This document shows positions 52,194 through 61,655 of a stretch of DNA of 64,000 bases, in pieces. The translations under genes were made by a program, and so were the position numbers. Source of the stretch: G965232465 sp965276005 (GTDB lineage: Bacteria > Pseudomonadota > Alphaproteobacteria > JAQWUY01); the NCBI GenBank assembly GCA_965276005.1, contig OZ254962.1, positions 496,001-560,000 of the forward strand, in the 5' to 3' direction. Below the pieces are notes generated by a model. The model saw only the letters and a list, made by a program, of their open reading frames with translations. It made no database searches and was not told where the DNA came from. Each line of letters opens with the position of its first letter. Positions within the stretch are counted from its first letter, which is position 1.

Positions 52194-52573
52194 GGGGTGC
52201 TCTCTTGTGATATGGGTTTTGTCGGTAATGCCCGGGCTAGCCACCCCTGCATGCCCTCCAGCACATTATACGCTTCGGGTATGTGGTTTTGAGTGGCGAT
52301 TGCCGCCGCTAGTTGCGACCGTACGCCGGAGCGACACATAAAATAAACGGTCTTATCCGCAGCAACAGTGTTTATAAGCGTGGGGGTATAGTCTGGCATC
52401 AATGCCCGATCTGGCACAGACACAACGGTAATGGGGTGCACATCACATGCCACATCGGCTATGCCGGTGTGTTGCCATTCGGCGGCGGTACGGACATCGA
52501 CCAACACGCAGTTTTGCGGAGTATTTGCGATCCGTACTAGCATATCCTCAATCGATATGTCGCCTTTATACAT
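52190..52573 (-). CDS. Rhodanese-like domain protein
   Basis: A 127-residue single rhodanese domain. VLVDVRTAAEWQHTG near the N-terminus and the active-site Cys in VYFMCRSGVRS (about residue 81) are intact, so a sulfur-transfer role is likely. The ATG at 52573 overlaps the end of coaD by eight bases; the longer ORF start at 52636 would lie deep in coaD. It is coupled by ATGA to metZ, suggesting sulfur handling for methionine synthesis. Confidence 0.88.
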   Translation of the reverse strand: MYKGDISIEDMLVRIANTPQNCVLVDVRTAAEWQHTGIADVACDVHPITVVSVPDRALMPDYTPTLINTVAADKTVYFMCRSGVRSQLAAAIATQNHIPEAYNVLEGMQGWLARALPTKPISQESTP

Positions 52574-53060
52574 GCTGCTTTTTCTTTCTTTCCGATAATT
52601 TTTGCAATACCGGGGCGGAGACAAAATTGCTGACATCGCCGCCCAGTCTGTGTATTTCTTTTACAAACCGTGAAGACACAAATTGCTGTGATGCGGATGA
52701 CATTAAAAACATAGTTTCCACCTCCCTTGCCAAAGTGCGATTCATCATTGCCATTTGTATTTCATATTCGAAATCGGCTACCGCCCGCAAGCCCCGAATC
52801 AATACATTAGCCCCGTGTTGTTGGGCAAATTCCACCAGCAAGCCGTCAAAAATAATCACCTCGACCTTGTCGGCACAGTCGCACCCACACAGGGTTTGCC
52901 GTATCAATTCTGCCCGTACATCAGCATCGAATAAGCTGTTTTTGGTGTTGGCTATGGCAACCGCCACAATCAGGCTGTCGACCACCGAACACGCCCGCTC
53001 GATAATGTCCAAATGTCCCGAAGTGATGGGGTCAAAACTGCCCGCATATACCGCCCGCAC
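52566..53060 (-). CDS. coaD: Phosphopantetheine adenylyltransferase
   Basis: A 164-residue enzyme of coenzyme A synthesis. AGSFDPITSGHLDIIERA (about residues 6-23) has the T/SGHxDI nucleotidyltransferase motif, followed by VNVLIRGLRAVADFEYE-like LIRGLRAVADFEYEIQMA. The C-terminus has FVSSRFVKEIHRLGGD. It directly abuts the gyrA stop. Confidence 0.95.
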   Translation of the reverse strand: MRAVYAGSFDPITSGHLDIIERACSVVDSLIVAVAIANTKNSLFDADVRAELIRQTLCGCDCADKVEVIIFDGLLVEFAQQHGANVLIRGLRAVADFEYEIQMAMMNRTLAREVETMFLMSSASQQFVSSRFVKEIHRLGGDVSNFVSAPVLQKLSERKKKQHV

Positions 53061-55811
53061 TTATACACCCTCCAATGGTTCGGGGGCGGTGTCCGCTTCT
53101 GTATCCGCTTCTGTGTCCGCATCATCGCTATCATCGCCCAAATCGGACAAATGGGCAACCGATACCACATTGTCGTCGACATTAAACAACCGTACCCCTT
53201 TCGAGTTACGAGAAGTAAAGCGAATCGAATGGGTGGGCATACGAATAATTTGTCCGCTGCCCGTTACCAAAATAATTTCGTCGTTGTCTGGGTCGATGTG
53301 GAACGATCCGGTAATAGTGGCATTTTCACTGCGAATATCCATATTTTGAATCCCCTTGCCGCCGCGCCCGGTGACCCGATAATCATAACAAGACGCCAGC
53401 TGCCCATAGCCATCGGACGACACGGTTAAAATAAATTGTTCCGCCCGCTGCATATCAGCGTATTTGGGCTGTTGTAGTATATCTGCTTTGGCAATGTCTT
53501 CATCGCTTGCGGAGTCGTTGTGTTGAATCCGCCCCCGTGCCCTCGAAGCCCCAATGTATTCGACTCGTTCCTCACTGGACGCATCGATATGGTTTAAGAT
53601 AGTCATCGACTGGACAAAATCCCCCTGTGCCAGTTTAACGCCCCGCACACCGACACTGTTGCGACCGGTAAAGATGCGAATCGCCGTTACAGGAAAACGA
53701 ATCGCCATCGATCCCGCAGTCGCCAGCATCACATCTTGATGTTCCGTACACGGCAGCACATTGATTAACGCATCGCCCGCCTCCAGTTTCATGGCGATTT
53801 TACCATTTGCCCGAATGTTGGTAAAGTCCGATAACCTGTTGCGCCGTACCGTACCGTTTTTGGTGGCAAACATAGCAAACAAATTGTCCCAAGTGTCCTC
53901 GTCCTCAGGCAGCGGCATAATCGCTGTGATGGTCTCATGCGGTTGTAGCGGCAACAGGTTAATTAACGCTTTGCCCTTAGATTGCGGGGTGCCCAGCGGC
54001 AAGCGATATACCTTCAAAGTATAACACATTCCCCGTGAAGAAAACAACAACAGCGGCGTATGGGTGTTTTCCGCAAAGATTTTGACCACAAAATCCTCGT
54101 CTTTGGTCTGCATGCCGGTGCGTCCTTTGCCGCCCCGTTTTTGGGCACGATAGGTGTTCAGGGGAACCCGTTTGATATACCCAGAATTGGTAACCGTTAC
54201 CACCATGTCCTCCCGTTGAATCAGGTCTTCCATGTCGTGTTCGAATTCGGATTCGCTGATCACCGTGCGGCGAGGGGTGGCGAATTTTTGTTTTACCTCT
54301 AGCATTTCATCGTGTAAGATGGTTTTTCGCACTTCACGGGACGACAAAATTTCCAAGTATTCGCCGATTTTTGCCGACAGTTCGTTGGTTTCTTCGGCTA
54401 ATTTATCCCGTTCCATGCCGGTTAAGCGTTGCAGGCGTAGTTCTAAAATCGCCCGTGCCTGTGTTTCCGATAAATTGTAAGTACCGTCCGCATTTAACGG
54501 ATGTTCCGGGTCATCGATCAGGGTGATAAACTCGATCACATCTTGAGCCTGCCACTTGGTGGTCATCAGCTGCTGCCGGGCAATTGCCGGATCCGATGCC
54601 CCCCGAATCAAGGCAATCACCGGGTCGAGATTCGAAATAGCTACCAACAATCCCGCCAACACATGGGCACGGTTGCGGGCTTTGGCAAGTAAAAACGCTG
54701 TACGGCGGATAACCACCTCTTCCCGAAATGCCACAAATGCCGATATAACATCTCGCAAATTCATTTGTTCGGGCTTGCCTTTGTTAATCGCCAGCATATT
54801 GACGCCGAAACTGGTTTGGAGTTGCGTGTGGCGGTATAGGTTGCTGAGTACAACCTCATACATAGCGTCCCGCTTTACTTCGATGACCACCCGCACCCCG
54901 TCCCGATCGGATTCGTCTCGCAGTTCGGCAATGCCTTCGACGATGCCTTCTTTGACCACTTCGCCGATGCGTTCCATCAGTTTCTTTTTGCTCAATTGAT
55001 AGGGAATTTCGGTAACAATAATCGCCTCTCGTTGCCCTATTTCCTCCCGTGTGGTTTTTGCCCGCATCAGCACCGACCCCCGCCCGGTGGTTGCCGCTGC
55101 ATGCCGTCCTTTCGACCCTACAATAATCGCCCCTGTAGGAAAATCGGGACCGGGAACGATGGCAAATAGATCCTCAGCGGTCATAGCCGGGTTGTGAATA
55201 TAGGCAATACACGCATCGAGAACTTCGCCCAAGTTATGCGGGGGAATGTTGGTCGCCATACCTACCGCTATGCCGCCTGCACCATTGACCAACAGATTGG
55301 GGAAACGAGCGGGTAGCACACTGGGCTCCAGTAGCGATTCGTCATAGTTGGGGACAAAATCCACCGTGTCTTTGTCGATGTCGTCCATCAAGGTTTCCGA
55401 CACTTTGGCAAGGCGTGCCTCCGTATAACGCATCGCCGCCGCCCCGTCTTCGTCCATCGACCCAAAGTTGCCCTGTCCATCGATTAACGGCAACCGCAAG
55501 GAAAAATGTTGTGCCATGCGCACCATCGAATCGTATATGGCACTGTCCCCATGCGGGTGATATTTCCCCATAACATCGCCGACAATACGGGCGGACTTGC
55601 GAAATGGTTTGCTCGAATCGTAGCCGTTTTCTTTCATAGCGTACAAAATCCGCCGATGTACAGGCTTCATACCGTCCCGCACATCCGGTAACGCCCGGGA
55701 GACGATGACGCTCATAGCATAATCGAGATACGATTTCTGCATTTCTTGTTCGATGGAGATGGGTTCAATATCCAAATCGACAGTGGCAACCGCCTGCGGT
55801 GTATCAGACAT
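53061..55811 (-). CDS. gyrA: DNA gyrase subunit A
   Basis: A 916-residue subunit that cuts and rejoins DNA during supercoiling. It has SYLDYAMSVIVSRALPD, the quinolone region GKYHPHGDSAIYDSMVRMAQ with Ser and Asp at the positions of E. coli Ser83 and Asp87, and the catalytic Tyr in AAAMRYTEARLA (about residue 127). The gyrase-box KRGGKGRTG (about 560) separates it from ParC. A GAGGAA site precedes the ATG. The acidic tail DDSDDADTEADTEADT is typical. It is followed by coaD. Confidence 0.96.
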   Translation of the reverse strand: MSDTPQAVATVDLDIEPISIEQEMQKSYLDYAMSVIVSRALPDVRDGMKPVHRRILYAMKENGYDSSKPFRKSARIVGDVMGKYHPHGDSAIYDSMVRMAQHFSLRLPLIDGQGNFGSMDEDGAAAMRYTEARLAKVSETLMDDIDKDTVDFVPNYDESLLEPSVLPARFPNLLVNGAGGIAVGMATNIPPHNLGEVLDACIAYIHNPAMTAEDLFAIVPGPDFPTGAIIVGSKGRHAAATTGRGSVLMRAKTTREEIGQREAIIVTEIPYQLSKKKLMERIGEVVKEGIVEGIAELRDESDRDGVRVVIEVKRDAMYEVVLSNLYRHTQLQTSFGVNMLAINKGKPEQMNLRDVISAFVAFREEVVIRRTAFLLAKARNRAHVLAGLLVAISNLDPVIALIRGASDPAIARQQLMTTKWQAQDVIEFITLIDDPEHPLNADGTYNLSETQARAILELRLQRLTGMERDKLAEETNELSAKIGEYLEILSSREVRKTILHDEMLEVKQKFATPRRTVISESEFEHDMEDLIQREDMVVTVTNSGYIKRVPLNTYRAQKRGGKGRTGMQTKDEDFVVKIFAENTHTPLLLFSSRGMCYTLKVYRLPLGTPQSKGKALINLLPLQPHETITAIMPLPEDEDTWDNLFAMFATKNGTVRRNRLSDFTNIRANGKIAMKLEAGDALINVLPCTEHQDVMLATAGSMAIRFPVTAIRIFTGRNSVGVRGVKLAQGDFVQSMTILNHIDASSEERVEYIGASRARGRIQHNDSASDEDIAKADILQQPKYADMQRAEQFILTVSSDGYGQLASCYDYRVTGRGGKGIQNMDIRSENATITGSFHIDPDNDEIILVTGSGQIIRMPTHSIRFTSRNSKGVRLFNVDDNVVSVAHLSDLGDDSDDADTEADTEADTAPEPLEGV

Positions 55812-55900
55812 AATATATATTCCTCTTATATGGTATTTTCACAGCCGCAAGTATAGCATACATTTTATGCTAAAAACAGCAAAAACTGCACGAACCCCCG

Positions 55901-55916
55901 TTAAAATCGATTTTAA
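55901..55916. other. 16-bp perfect palindrome between ssb and gyrA
   Basis: TTAAAATCGATTTTAA reads the same on both strands, about 90 bases before the gyrA start and between a gene end and a gene start. It may be an operator or part of a termination region; nothing else is seen in this gap. Confidence 0.4.
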
Positions 55917-55972
55917 GAGTATATAAACCCTATTTTACACAAAAATTTATGTAATAAAGTAAAAAATAGGTT

Positions 55973-56491
55973 TTAAAACGGTATATCGTCATCCAAATCG
56001 GATATACCGCCCATGCCTTCGGGTTGCGATGGGGGGCTTGTATCTGTGCCATCTGGTTGCGGCTGTGTATAGCCTTGATTTTGGGGGTATCCCCCCGCAT
56101 CGTTGCCATATCCGTCATTGCCATAGCCACCCCCGCTTTGGTTTTGCGGCGATAGCATGGTTAAAGTGCCGCCAAAACCGGAAATAACCACCTCTGTCGA
56201 ATAGCGGTCTTGTCCTTGTTGGTCTTGCCATTTACGGGTACGGAGTTGCCCCTCGACATAAACTTTCATGCCTTTTTTGACATATTGTTCAATAACATTG
56301 ATAAGCCCATCGCCAAATACCACCACCCGGTGCCATTCGGTACGGTCTTGGCGTTGCCCGGATTGGTCTTTCCAACTTTCTGTTGTGGCAAGGCTTAGGT
56401 TTGCCACTTTTGCCCCACTTTGCATGTTGCGGATTTCAGGGTCTGTCCCCAAGTTGCCGATAAGTATTACTTTGTTTACACTGCCTGCCAT
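55973..56491 (-). CDS. ssb: Single-stranded DNA-binding protein
   Basis: A 172-residue protein: an OB-fold (about 1-112, NKVILIGNLGTDPEIR, EWHRVVVFG, YVEGQLRTRKW) followed by a Gly/Gln-rich linker and the acidic tip DLDDDIPF that recruits repair proteins. An AGGAAA site precedes the ATG. It is divergent from uvrA and upstream of gyrA. Confidence 0.96.
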   Translation of the reverse strand: MAGSVNKVILIGNLGTDPEIRNMQSGAKVANLSLATTESWKDQSGQRQDRTEWHRVVVFGDGLINVIEQYVKKGMKVYVEGQLRTRKWQDQQGQDRYSTEVVISGFGGTLTMLSPQNQSGGGYGNDGYGNDAGGYPQNQGYTQPQPDGTDTSPPSQPEGMGGISDLDDDIPF

Positions 56492-56604
56492 AATAATTTT
56501 TTCCTAAATGTGTTACAATTGTTAAAAATGACCACAATATACCACATGCACAGGGGGTGTGTATAGCACATTTTTATGAAAATTTTACAATTTATGGGCT
56601 TATA

Positions 56605-56626
56605 TATACAGACGGTATCCTGTATA
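56605..56626. promoter_or_regulatory. Inverted repeat overlapping the uvrA promoter
   Basis: TATACAG-N8-CTGTATA is a perfect inverted repeat that overlaps a possible -10 box (TATACT, 56623-56628), 37 bases before the uvrA start. It could be a repressor operator. It is not the alphaproteobacterial LexA form GTTC-N7-GTTC. Confidence 0.45.
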
Positions 56627-56662
56627 CTAGTGGCGATTTTTTTTAACACAAGAGGTACTATC

Positions 56663-59491
56663 ATGGCGGTACTAGACAAAAATACCCATATTCATGTACG
56701 GGGTGCATGTGAACATAATTTGCAAAATATCGATGTATCCATACCCCGGGGGACATTGACGGTTATTACGGGGCTTAGCGGATCGGGCAAGTCTTCGCTG
56801 GCGTTTGACACCATATATGCGGACGGACAGCGGCGCTATGTGGAAAGCCTATCGGCGTACGCTCGACAGTTTTTGGATGTGATGCACAAACCCGATGTGG
56901 AAAGTATCACCGGACTCAGCCCCGCCATATCCATCGAACAAAAAACCACCAGTAAAAATCCCCGATCGACCGTTGGTACGGTTACGGAAATTTACGACTA
57001 TATGCGGTTGCTGTACGCCCGGGCGGGTATCCCCTACAGCCCGGCTACGGGATTACCGATTCAGTCCATGTCCGTTGCCGATATGGTCGACGGGGTGCTG
57101 GCTTTGCCACAGGCAACACGGGTACTGTTACTTGCCCCGATTGTGCGGGGTCGTAAGGGCGAATACAAAAAAGACATAGTCGCCTTGCAACAAAAAGGCT
57201 TTGCCCGCCTAAAGGTCAATGGCACCATATATGACATTAGCGAAGTCCCCGCCCTCGACAAAAACCTAAAGCACACTATCGAAGTGGTGGTCGACCGCAT
57301 CAGTGTAAAGCCCGCCGTAAAAAGCCGTTTGGCATCGTCGATCGAAACCGCTTTGAGGTTGTCCGATGGTATTTTGGTGGTGGAAAATTATAAAGACCCG
57401 ACCATTCGCACTTTGTACTCCTCTAAATTCGCCTGCCCCGAAAGCGGATTTTGTATCGAAGAAATAGAACCCCGTATTTTTTCTTTTAACAGCCCATTCG
57501 GGGCATGTCCCCATTGTGATGGCATCGGTACGGCGTTGTCGTTCGATGAAAATTTGATTGTTGCCGACAGCAACAGTTTATTAGAAGCGATTGTGCCATG
57601 GAACGCAAATAAAAATGTTTTGTATCAACAAACCCTCGAATCGATTGCCCACCATTATGACATATCGCCGCAAACGACATGGCAAGATATACCTGCACAA
57701 GTCCGCAAAAATATTTTGTATGGCACTAAGGATATGATTGCTTTTTCATATGACGATAACGGGCGGTACTTTAAAGCCACCAAACCGTTCGAGGGCGTTA
57801 TCCCCAACATGCAACGCAAATATCGGGAAGCCACCAATAGCACCCAAAAAGAAGCCTTGCAACACTACCAATCGGTGGGGACATGCGGCCATTGCAACGG
57901 CTATCGGTTAAAACCAGAATCGCTGTGTATAAAAATGCACGACAAAAATATCGGCGAAGCCTGCGACATGTCGATCAGCGATTGTTTAAAGTGGTTTCAA
58001 GGGGTATCTAAGCACCTAAACACCCAACAGCAACAAATTGCCGAAAAAGTTATTAAAGAAATTGTCGATCGTCTGACTTTTCTGGAAAATGTGGGGTTGA
58101 GTTATCTGTCGCTGAGTCGCAAATCTGGAACTTTATCGGGGGGGGAAAGCCAACGCATTCGCCTTGCCAGCCAAATTGGCTCCGGTTTAACGGGGGTGTT
58201 GTATGTGCTGGACGAACCCAGTATTGGCTTGCACCAACGGGACAATGGTAGGTTGTTAAATACGCTGAAAAAACTACGGGATCAAGGCAATACGGTAATA
58301 GTGGTGGAACACGACGAAGACGCTATTTGCAATGCGGACTATTTGATCGACATCGGTCCCAGAGCCGGCATTCACGGCGGGCATGTGATGGCACAGGGAA
58401 CAGTTAAACATGTGTTAAAGTGCAAAAACAGCATCACCGCCCAATATTTAAGGGGGGAAAAATCTATTCCCGTACCGAAAAAACGCCGTAAAGGCACGGG
58501 GCGATATATGGATCTTATCGGGGCAAGCGGCAACAATTTACAGGGTGTGGATGTGACAATTCCCATTGGTACTTTAACCTGTGTGACCGGTGTGTCGGGG
58601 TCGGGAAAATCGACTTTGATTTTGGAAACCTTACGCTGTATTCTCAGTCGAGATTTAATGGGATCGCACGCTTCCCCCCGCCCGTATAAAACCATTAAGG
58701 GCATGCACTACTTGGATAAGGTTGTCGACATTAACCAATCGCCTATTGGGCGTACCCCTCGATCGAATCCCGCCACCTATACGGGGGCGTTTACCCCTAT
58801 TCGAGAGTGGTTTGCCAGTATCCCCGAATCGAAAGCCCGGGGGTACTTGGCGGGGCGGTTTTCGTTTAATGCTAAGGGCGGCCGCTGTGAATTGTGTCAA
58901 GGCGATGGGGTGTTAAAAATTGAGATGCACTTTCTGCCCGATGTATATGTGGAATGCGACCAGTGCAAGGGACACCGCTATAATCGGGAAACTTTGGAAA
59001 TTTTTAACAAGGGCAAAAATATTTCCGATGTGTTAAATATGACCGTCGATGAGGCGGTGGAGTTCTTTAAATCCGTACCCAGTATCCACGATAAAATGAA
59101 AACCTTGCAACAGGTGGGACTCGGCTATATCCAAGTGGGACAAAAAGCCACCACCTTATCAGGGGGTGAAGCCCAACGGGTAAAATTGTCGAAAGAATTG
59201 TCCCGCCGTGCCACTGGACGGACTTTATATATACTCGACGAACCGACCACTGGATTACATTTCGAGGATGTTAAAAACCTGTTGGGGGTGCTAAATAAAT
59301 TGGTCGACAACGGCAATACGGTATTGGTGATCGAGCATAACCTAGATGTGATTAAAACCGCCGATTGGGTCATCGACTTAGGTCCCGATGGTGGCGATAA
59401 AGGCGGGCTCGTCATCGCCACCGGCACCCCCGAAGCTATCTGTAAGGTGAAAACCAGTATCACCGGGCAATACTTAAACAAACACATATGA
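56663..59491 (+). CDS. uvrA: UvrABC system protein A
   Basis: A 942-residue ATPase that finds DNA damage with UvrB. Two ABC units are present: Walker A GLSGSGKSSLAFD (about residue 35) with signature TLSGGESQRIRLA (about 490), and GVSGSGKSTLI (about 640) with TLSGGEAQRVKLS (about 830). The C-terminal zinc module CELCQGDG...CDQCKGHRY is intact, while the first (CPESGFCIEEIEP) is irregular as often in alphaproteobacteria. The ATG at 56663 has an AAGAGG site; the longer ORF from 56576 is not credible. Confidence 0.96.
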   Translation: MAVLDKNTHIHVRGACEHNLQNIDVSIPRGTLTVITGLSGSGKSSLAFDTIYADGQRRYVESLSAYARQFLDVMHKPDVESITGLSPAISIEQKTTSKNPRSTVGTVTEIYDYMRLLYARAGIPYSPATGLPIQSMSVADMVDGVLALPQATRVLLLAPIVRGRKGEYKKDIVALQQKGFARLKVNGTIYDISEVPALDKNLKHTIEVVVDRISVKPAVKSRLASSIETALRLSDGILVVENYKDPTIRTLYSSKFACPESGFCIEEIEPRIFSFNSPFGACPHCDGIGTALSFDENLIVADSNSLLEAIVPWNANKNVLYQQTLESIAHHYDISPQTTWQDIPAQVRKNILYGTKDMIAFSYDDNGRYFKATKPFEGVIPNMQRKYREATNSTQKEALQHYQSVGTCGHCNGYRLKPESLCIKMHDKNIGEACDMSISDCLKWFQGVSKHLNTQQQQIAEKVIKEIVDRLTFLENVGLSYLSLSRKSGTLSGGESQRIRLASQIGSGLTGVLYVLDEPSIGLHQRDNGRLLNTLKKLRDQGNTVIVVEHDEDAICNADYLIDIGPRAGIHGGHVMAQGTVKHVLKCKNSITAQYLRGEKSIPVPKKRRKGTGRYMDLIGASGNNLQGVDVTIPIGTLTCVTGVSGSGKSTLILETLRCILSRDLMGSHASPRPYKTIKGMHYLDKVVDINQSPIGRTPRSNPATYTGAFTPIREWFASIPESKARGYLAGRFSFNAKGGRCELCQGDGVLKIEMHFLPDVYVECDQCKGHRYNRETLEIFNKGKNISDVLNMTVDEAVEFFKSVPSIHDKMKTLQQVGLGYIQVGQKATTLSGGEAQRVKLSKELSRRATGRTLYILDEPTTGLHFEDVKNLLGVLNKLVDNGNTVLVIEHNLDVIKTADWVIDLGPDGGDKGGLVIATGTPEAICKVKTSITGQYLNKHI

Positions 59492-59492
59492 T

Positions 59493-60848
59493 ATGACCTT
59501 ATATGATGTACATGTTATCGGTGGTGGTTTGGCGGGGGCGGAGGCGTGTTGGCAGCTGGCGAATCGAGGGGTTAGGGTATTGCTGTCAGAAATGCGGGGG
59601 GTACAAGGCACCTTTGCCCACCAGACGGACGACTTAGCGGAGCTGGTGTGTTCGAATTCGTTTCGCAGCGATGACCACACCACCAGTGCTATCGGCGTGT
59701 TACACCAAGAAATGCGTTTATTAAACAGTCTTATTTTGCACTGTGCCGATAGCCATAAACTGCCGGCAGGCGGGGCGTTGGCGGTGGATAGGCAGCCGTT
59801 TGCCCAAATGGTAACGGCAAAAATCACCGCCCACCCGTATATTACCGTGCAGCGGCGGCAAGTTACCACCCTGCCCTGTTCATCGCATATACCCGTATTG
59901 GTGGCAACCGGGCCGCTCACTTCGGACGCTTTGGTCGACAGTATTGTGAAAATCACCGATGCGGATAGCCTGTATTTTTTTGACGCTATTGCCCCGATTG
60001 TCCATTTTGACAGTATCGATTTACAACAAGCATGGTTTCAATCCCGATACGACAAAGGCGATGGCAACGATTATATCAATTGTCCTATGGATGAAACCGC
60101 ATATAAGGCTTTTGTCACTGCCCTGACGACCGCTGCCTATACACCATTTAAAGAGTGGGAAAAAAACACCCCGTATTTCGAGGGCTGTTTGCCGATCGAG
60201 GTGATGGCGGCACGGGGTGTCGAAACTTTGCGATATGGTCCGATGAAGCCGGTGGGTTTGACTTCACCGCACACCGGCAAGCCCGCCCATGCGGTGGTAC
60301 AGCTGAGACGGGACAATGCGTCCGGGTCGCTGTGGAATATGGTGGGTTTTCAAACAAAAATGACATATGGCGAACAACAACGGATTTTTCGCACCATTAG
60401 CGGACTGGAAAACGCCGAATTTGCCCGATTAGGCGGCATTCACCGCAACACCTTTATCAACAGCCCCACTCTACTAACCTCAACTATGGCATTAAAATCC
60501 GCCCCACATATTTATTGTGCTGGGCAACTCACCGGAGTCGAGGGATATGTGGAATCTGCGGCTATGGGATTGTTAGCCGGGCGGTTTATCGCCGCCCATA
60601 TAAACGGCGAACGCCCCCGTATCCCGCCCAAAGAAACCGCCATCGGGGCGTTGCTTGCCCACATCACCGGCGATGCAGTAGCGGAGTCGTTTCAGCCGAT
60701 GAATATAAACTTCGGACTGATGCCCGAAGTGCCGTTGCAAACCACCGCCAATGGCAAACGCCGCAAACTGCGGGGCAGAGAACGCAAAATGTATCAGGCG
60801 GAGCGGGCGTTACAGGCTTTAACAGCATGGCTGGATCAAAATATATAA
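59493..60848 (+). CDS. trmFO: Folate-dependent tRNA (uracil-54-C5)-methyltransferase
   Basis: A 451-residue FAD enzyme that methylates U54 of tRNA using methylenetetrahydrofolate. VHVIGGGLAGAEACWQL at the N-terminus binds FAD; LVCSNSFRSDD, RYDKGDGNDYINCPMD and FEGCLPIEVMAARG (about 210-240) match TrmFO. CAGQLTGVEGYVES is the second FAD block. It follows uvrA by one base, and its end overlaps the convergent LysE gene by 13 bases. Confidence 0.95.
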   Translation: MTLYDVHVIGGGLAGAEACWQLANRGVRVLLSEMRGVQGTFAHQTDDLAELVCSNSFRSDDHTTSAIGVLHQEMRLLNSLILHCADSHKLPAGGALAVDRQPFAQMVTAKITAHPYITVQRRQVTTLPCSSHIPVLVATGPLTSDALVDSIVKITDADSLYFFDAIAPIVHFDSIDLQQAWFQSRYDKGDGNDYINCPMDETAYKAFVTALTTAAYTPFKEWEKNTPYFEGCLPIEVMAARGVETLRYGPMKPVGLTSPHTGKPAHAVVQLRRDNASGSLWNMVGFQTKMTYGEQQRIFRTISGLENAEFARLGGIHRNTFINSPTLLTSTMALKSAPHIYCAGQLTGVEGYVESAAMGLLAGRFIAAHINGERPRIPPKETAIGALLAHITGDAVAESFQPMNINFGLMPEVPLQTTANGKRRKLRGRERKMYQAERALQALTAWLDQNI

Positions 60849-61438
60849 GGTGCCAATGCCAAATACACGATGATACTGCCGAAAATGTAGTTTATAATCC
60901 GCATGTTGCGGTCGTTGTATAAGAAATCTTTCAAATAATATGGGGCTAGTATCCACGGTACCGCACATATGATGTTGCTTACAAAAAAGCCAATCATAAT
61001 GGTTGCGGCTTGTGTGATGACCGGCGTTTCTGGGTTGGTGTACAGTGTGGTTGCCACGAACGCCATCGACCATGCTTTGCCATTGACAAGTTGCAAAAAT
61101 ATACCTGAGGAAAATCCGAATCTTTTGGCTTCACGGGACAGGGTGGGTTTGCTGGTAAAGATTTTATACGCCAAATATAACAGCAACACCAGCCCCATAA
61201 TATTTAGGGCTTGCACAATCTGCGGGTATGTTTGCATAATTGGGGCAAGTACCAATACCACAAATGCAGACATGGCGGGAAACCCTACTAAAACACCTAA
61301 GCGGTATTTTATCGCTTGCCACATGCCAAAGTGCAGTACAAATAAAAATGTCAAAACATTGTTCAGACCGGGGGTAATGGTGGCGGCAAAGGAAAACGCT
61401 AGCAATTCGCTAAATACCGTATGGTCGATAATCTGCAT
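60836..61438 (-). CDS. LysE/RhtB family amino-acid exporter
   Basis: A 200-residue inner-membrane protein with six likely membrane segments. AATITPGLNNVLTFLFVLHFG (about residues 19-40, shown with flanks), GVLVGFPAM and LYLAYKIFTSKPT fit the LysE/RhtB family; the usual PGP reads PGL here. Export of an amino acid or analogue is expected, substrate unknown. An AGGT site precedes the ATG. A hairpin element lies just upstream. Confidence 0.88.
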   Translation of the reverse strand: MQIIDHTVFSELLAFSFAATITPGLNNVLTFLFVLHFGMWQAIKYRLGVLVGFPAMSAFVVLVLAPIMQTYPQIVQALNIMGLVLLLYLAYKIFTSKPTLSREAKRFGFSSGIFLQLVNGKAWSMAFVATTLYTNPETPVITQAATIMIGFFVSNIICAVPWILAPYYLKDFLYNDRNMRIINYIFGSIIVYLALAPYIF

Positions 61439-61480
61439 GGTATTACCTATTACATGGATAAAGAATGATTGTATGTATTG

Positions 61481-61641
61481 TACTGGTTGATTTTTGTTTG
61501 CGGCTTGTTCGTGAGTCTAGGGGGCTCCGCCCCCCGTGCGTACAATGTGGATTTTACCGCACTTCGTGCGACAAAATACCACACGCACTTCCCCCCGATC
61601 GAGCACCACATCAGGCTATCGCCCTCAGCGGTTGCAACCGC
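61481..61641 (-). repeat. Dispersed hairpin element, long form, with tail
   Basis: A full-length single copy on the minus strand: GCGGTTGCAACCGC at 61628-61641, GGGC-GATA-GCCT, the long 53-base hairpin (61536-61588), GGGGGGC-GGA-GCCCCC and the tail AAAAATCAACCAGTA at 61481-61495. In the long hairpin the CATGC/GCATG stem of the array units is replaced by CGCAC/GTGCG, so pairing is kept. It fills the gap between secF and the LysE gene. Confidence 0.93.
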
Positions 61642-61655
61642 TTTTAATACAACCA

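Noticed and set aside
56492..56662. LexA box between ssb and uvrA
   Set aside because: No GTTC-N7-GTTC or E. coli-type CTGT-N8-ACAG site is present; the inverted repeat found has the arms in the opposite order.
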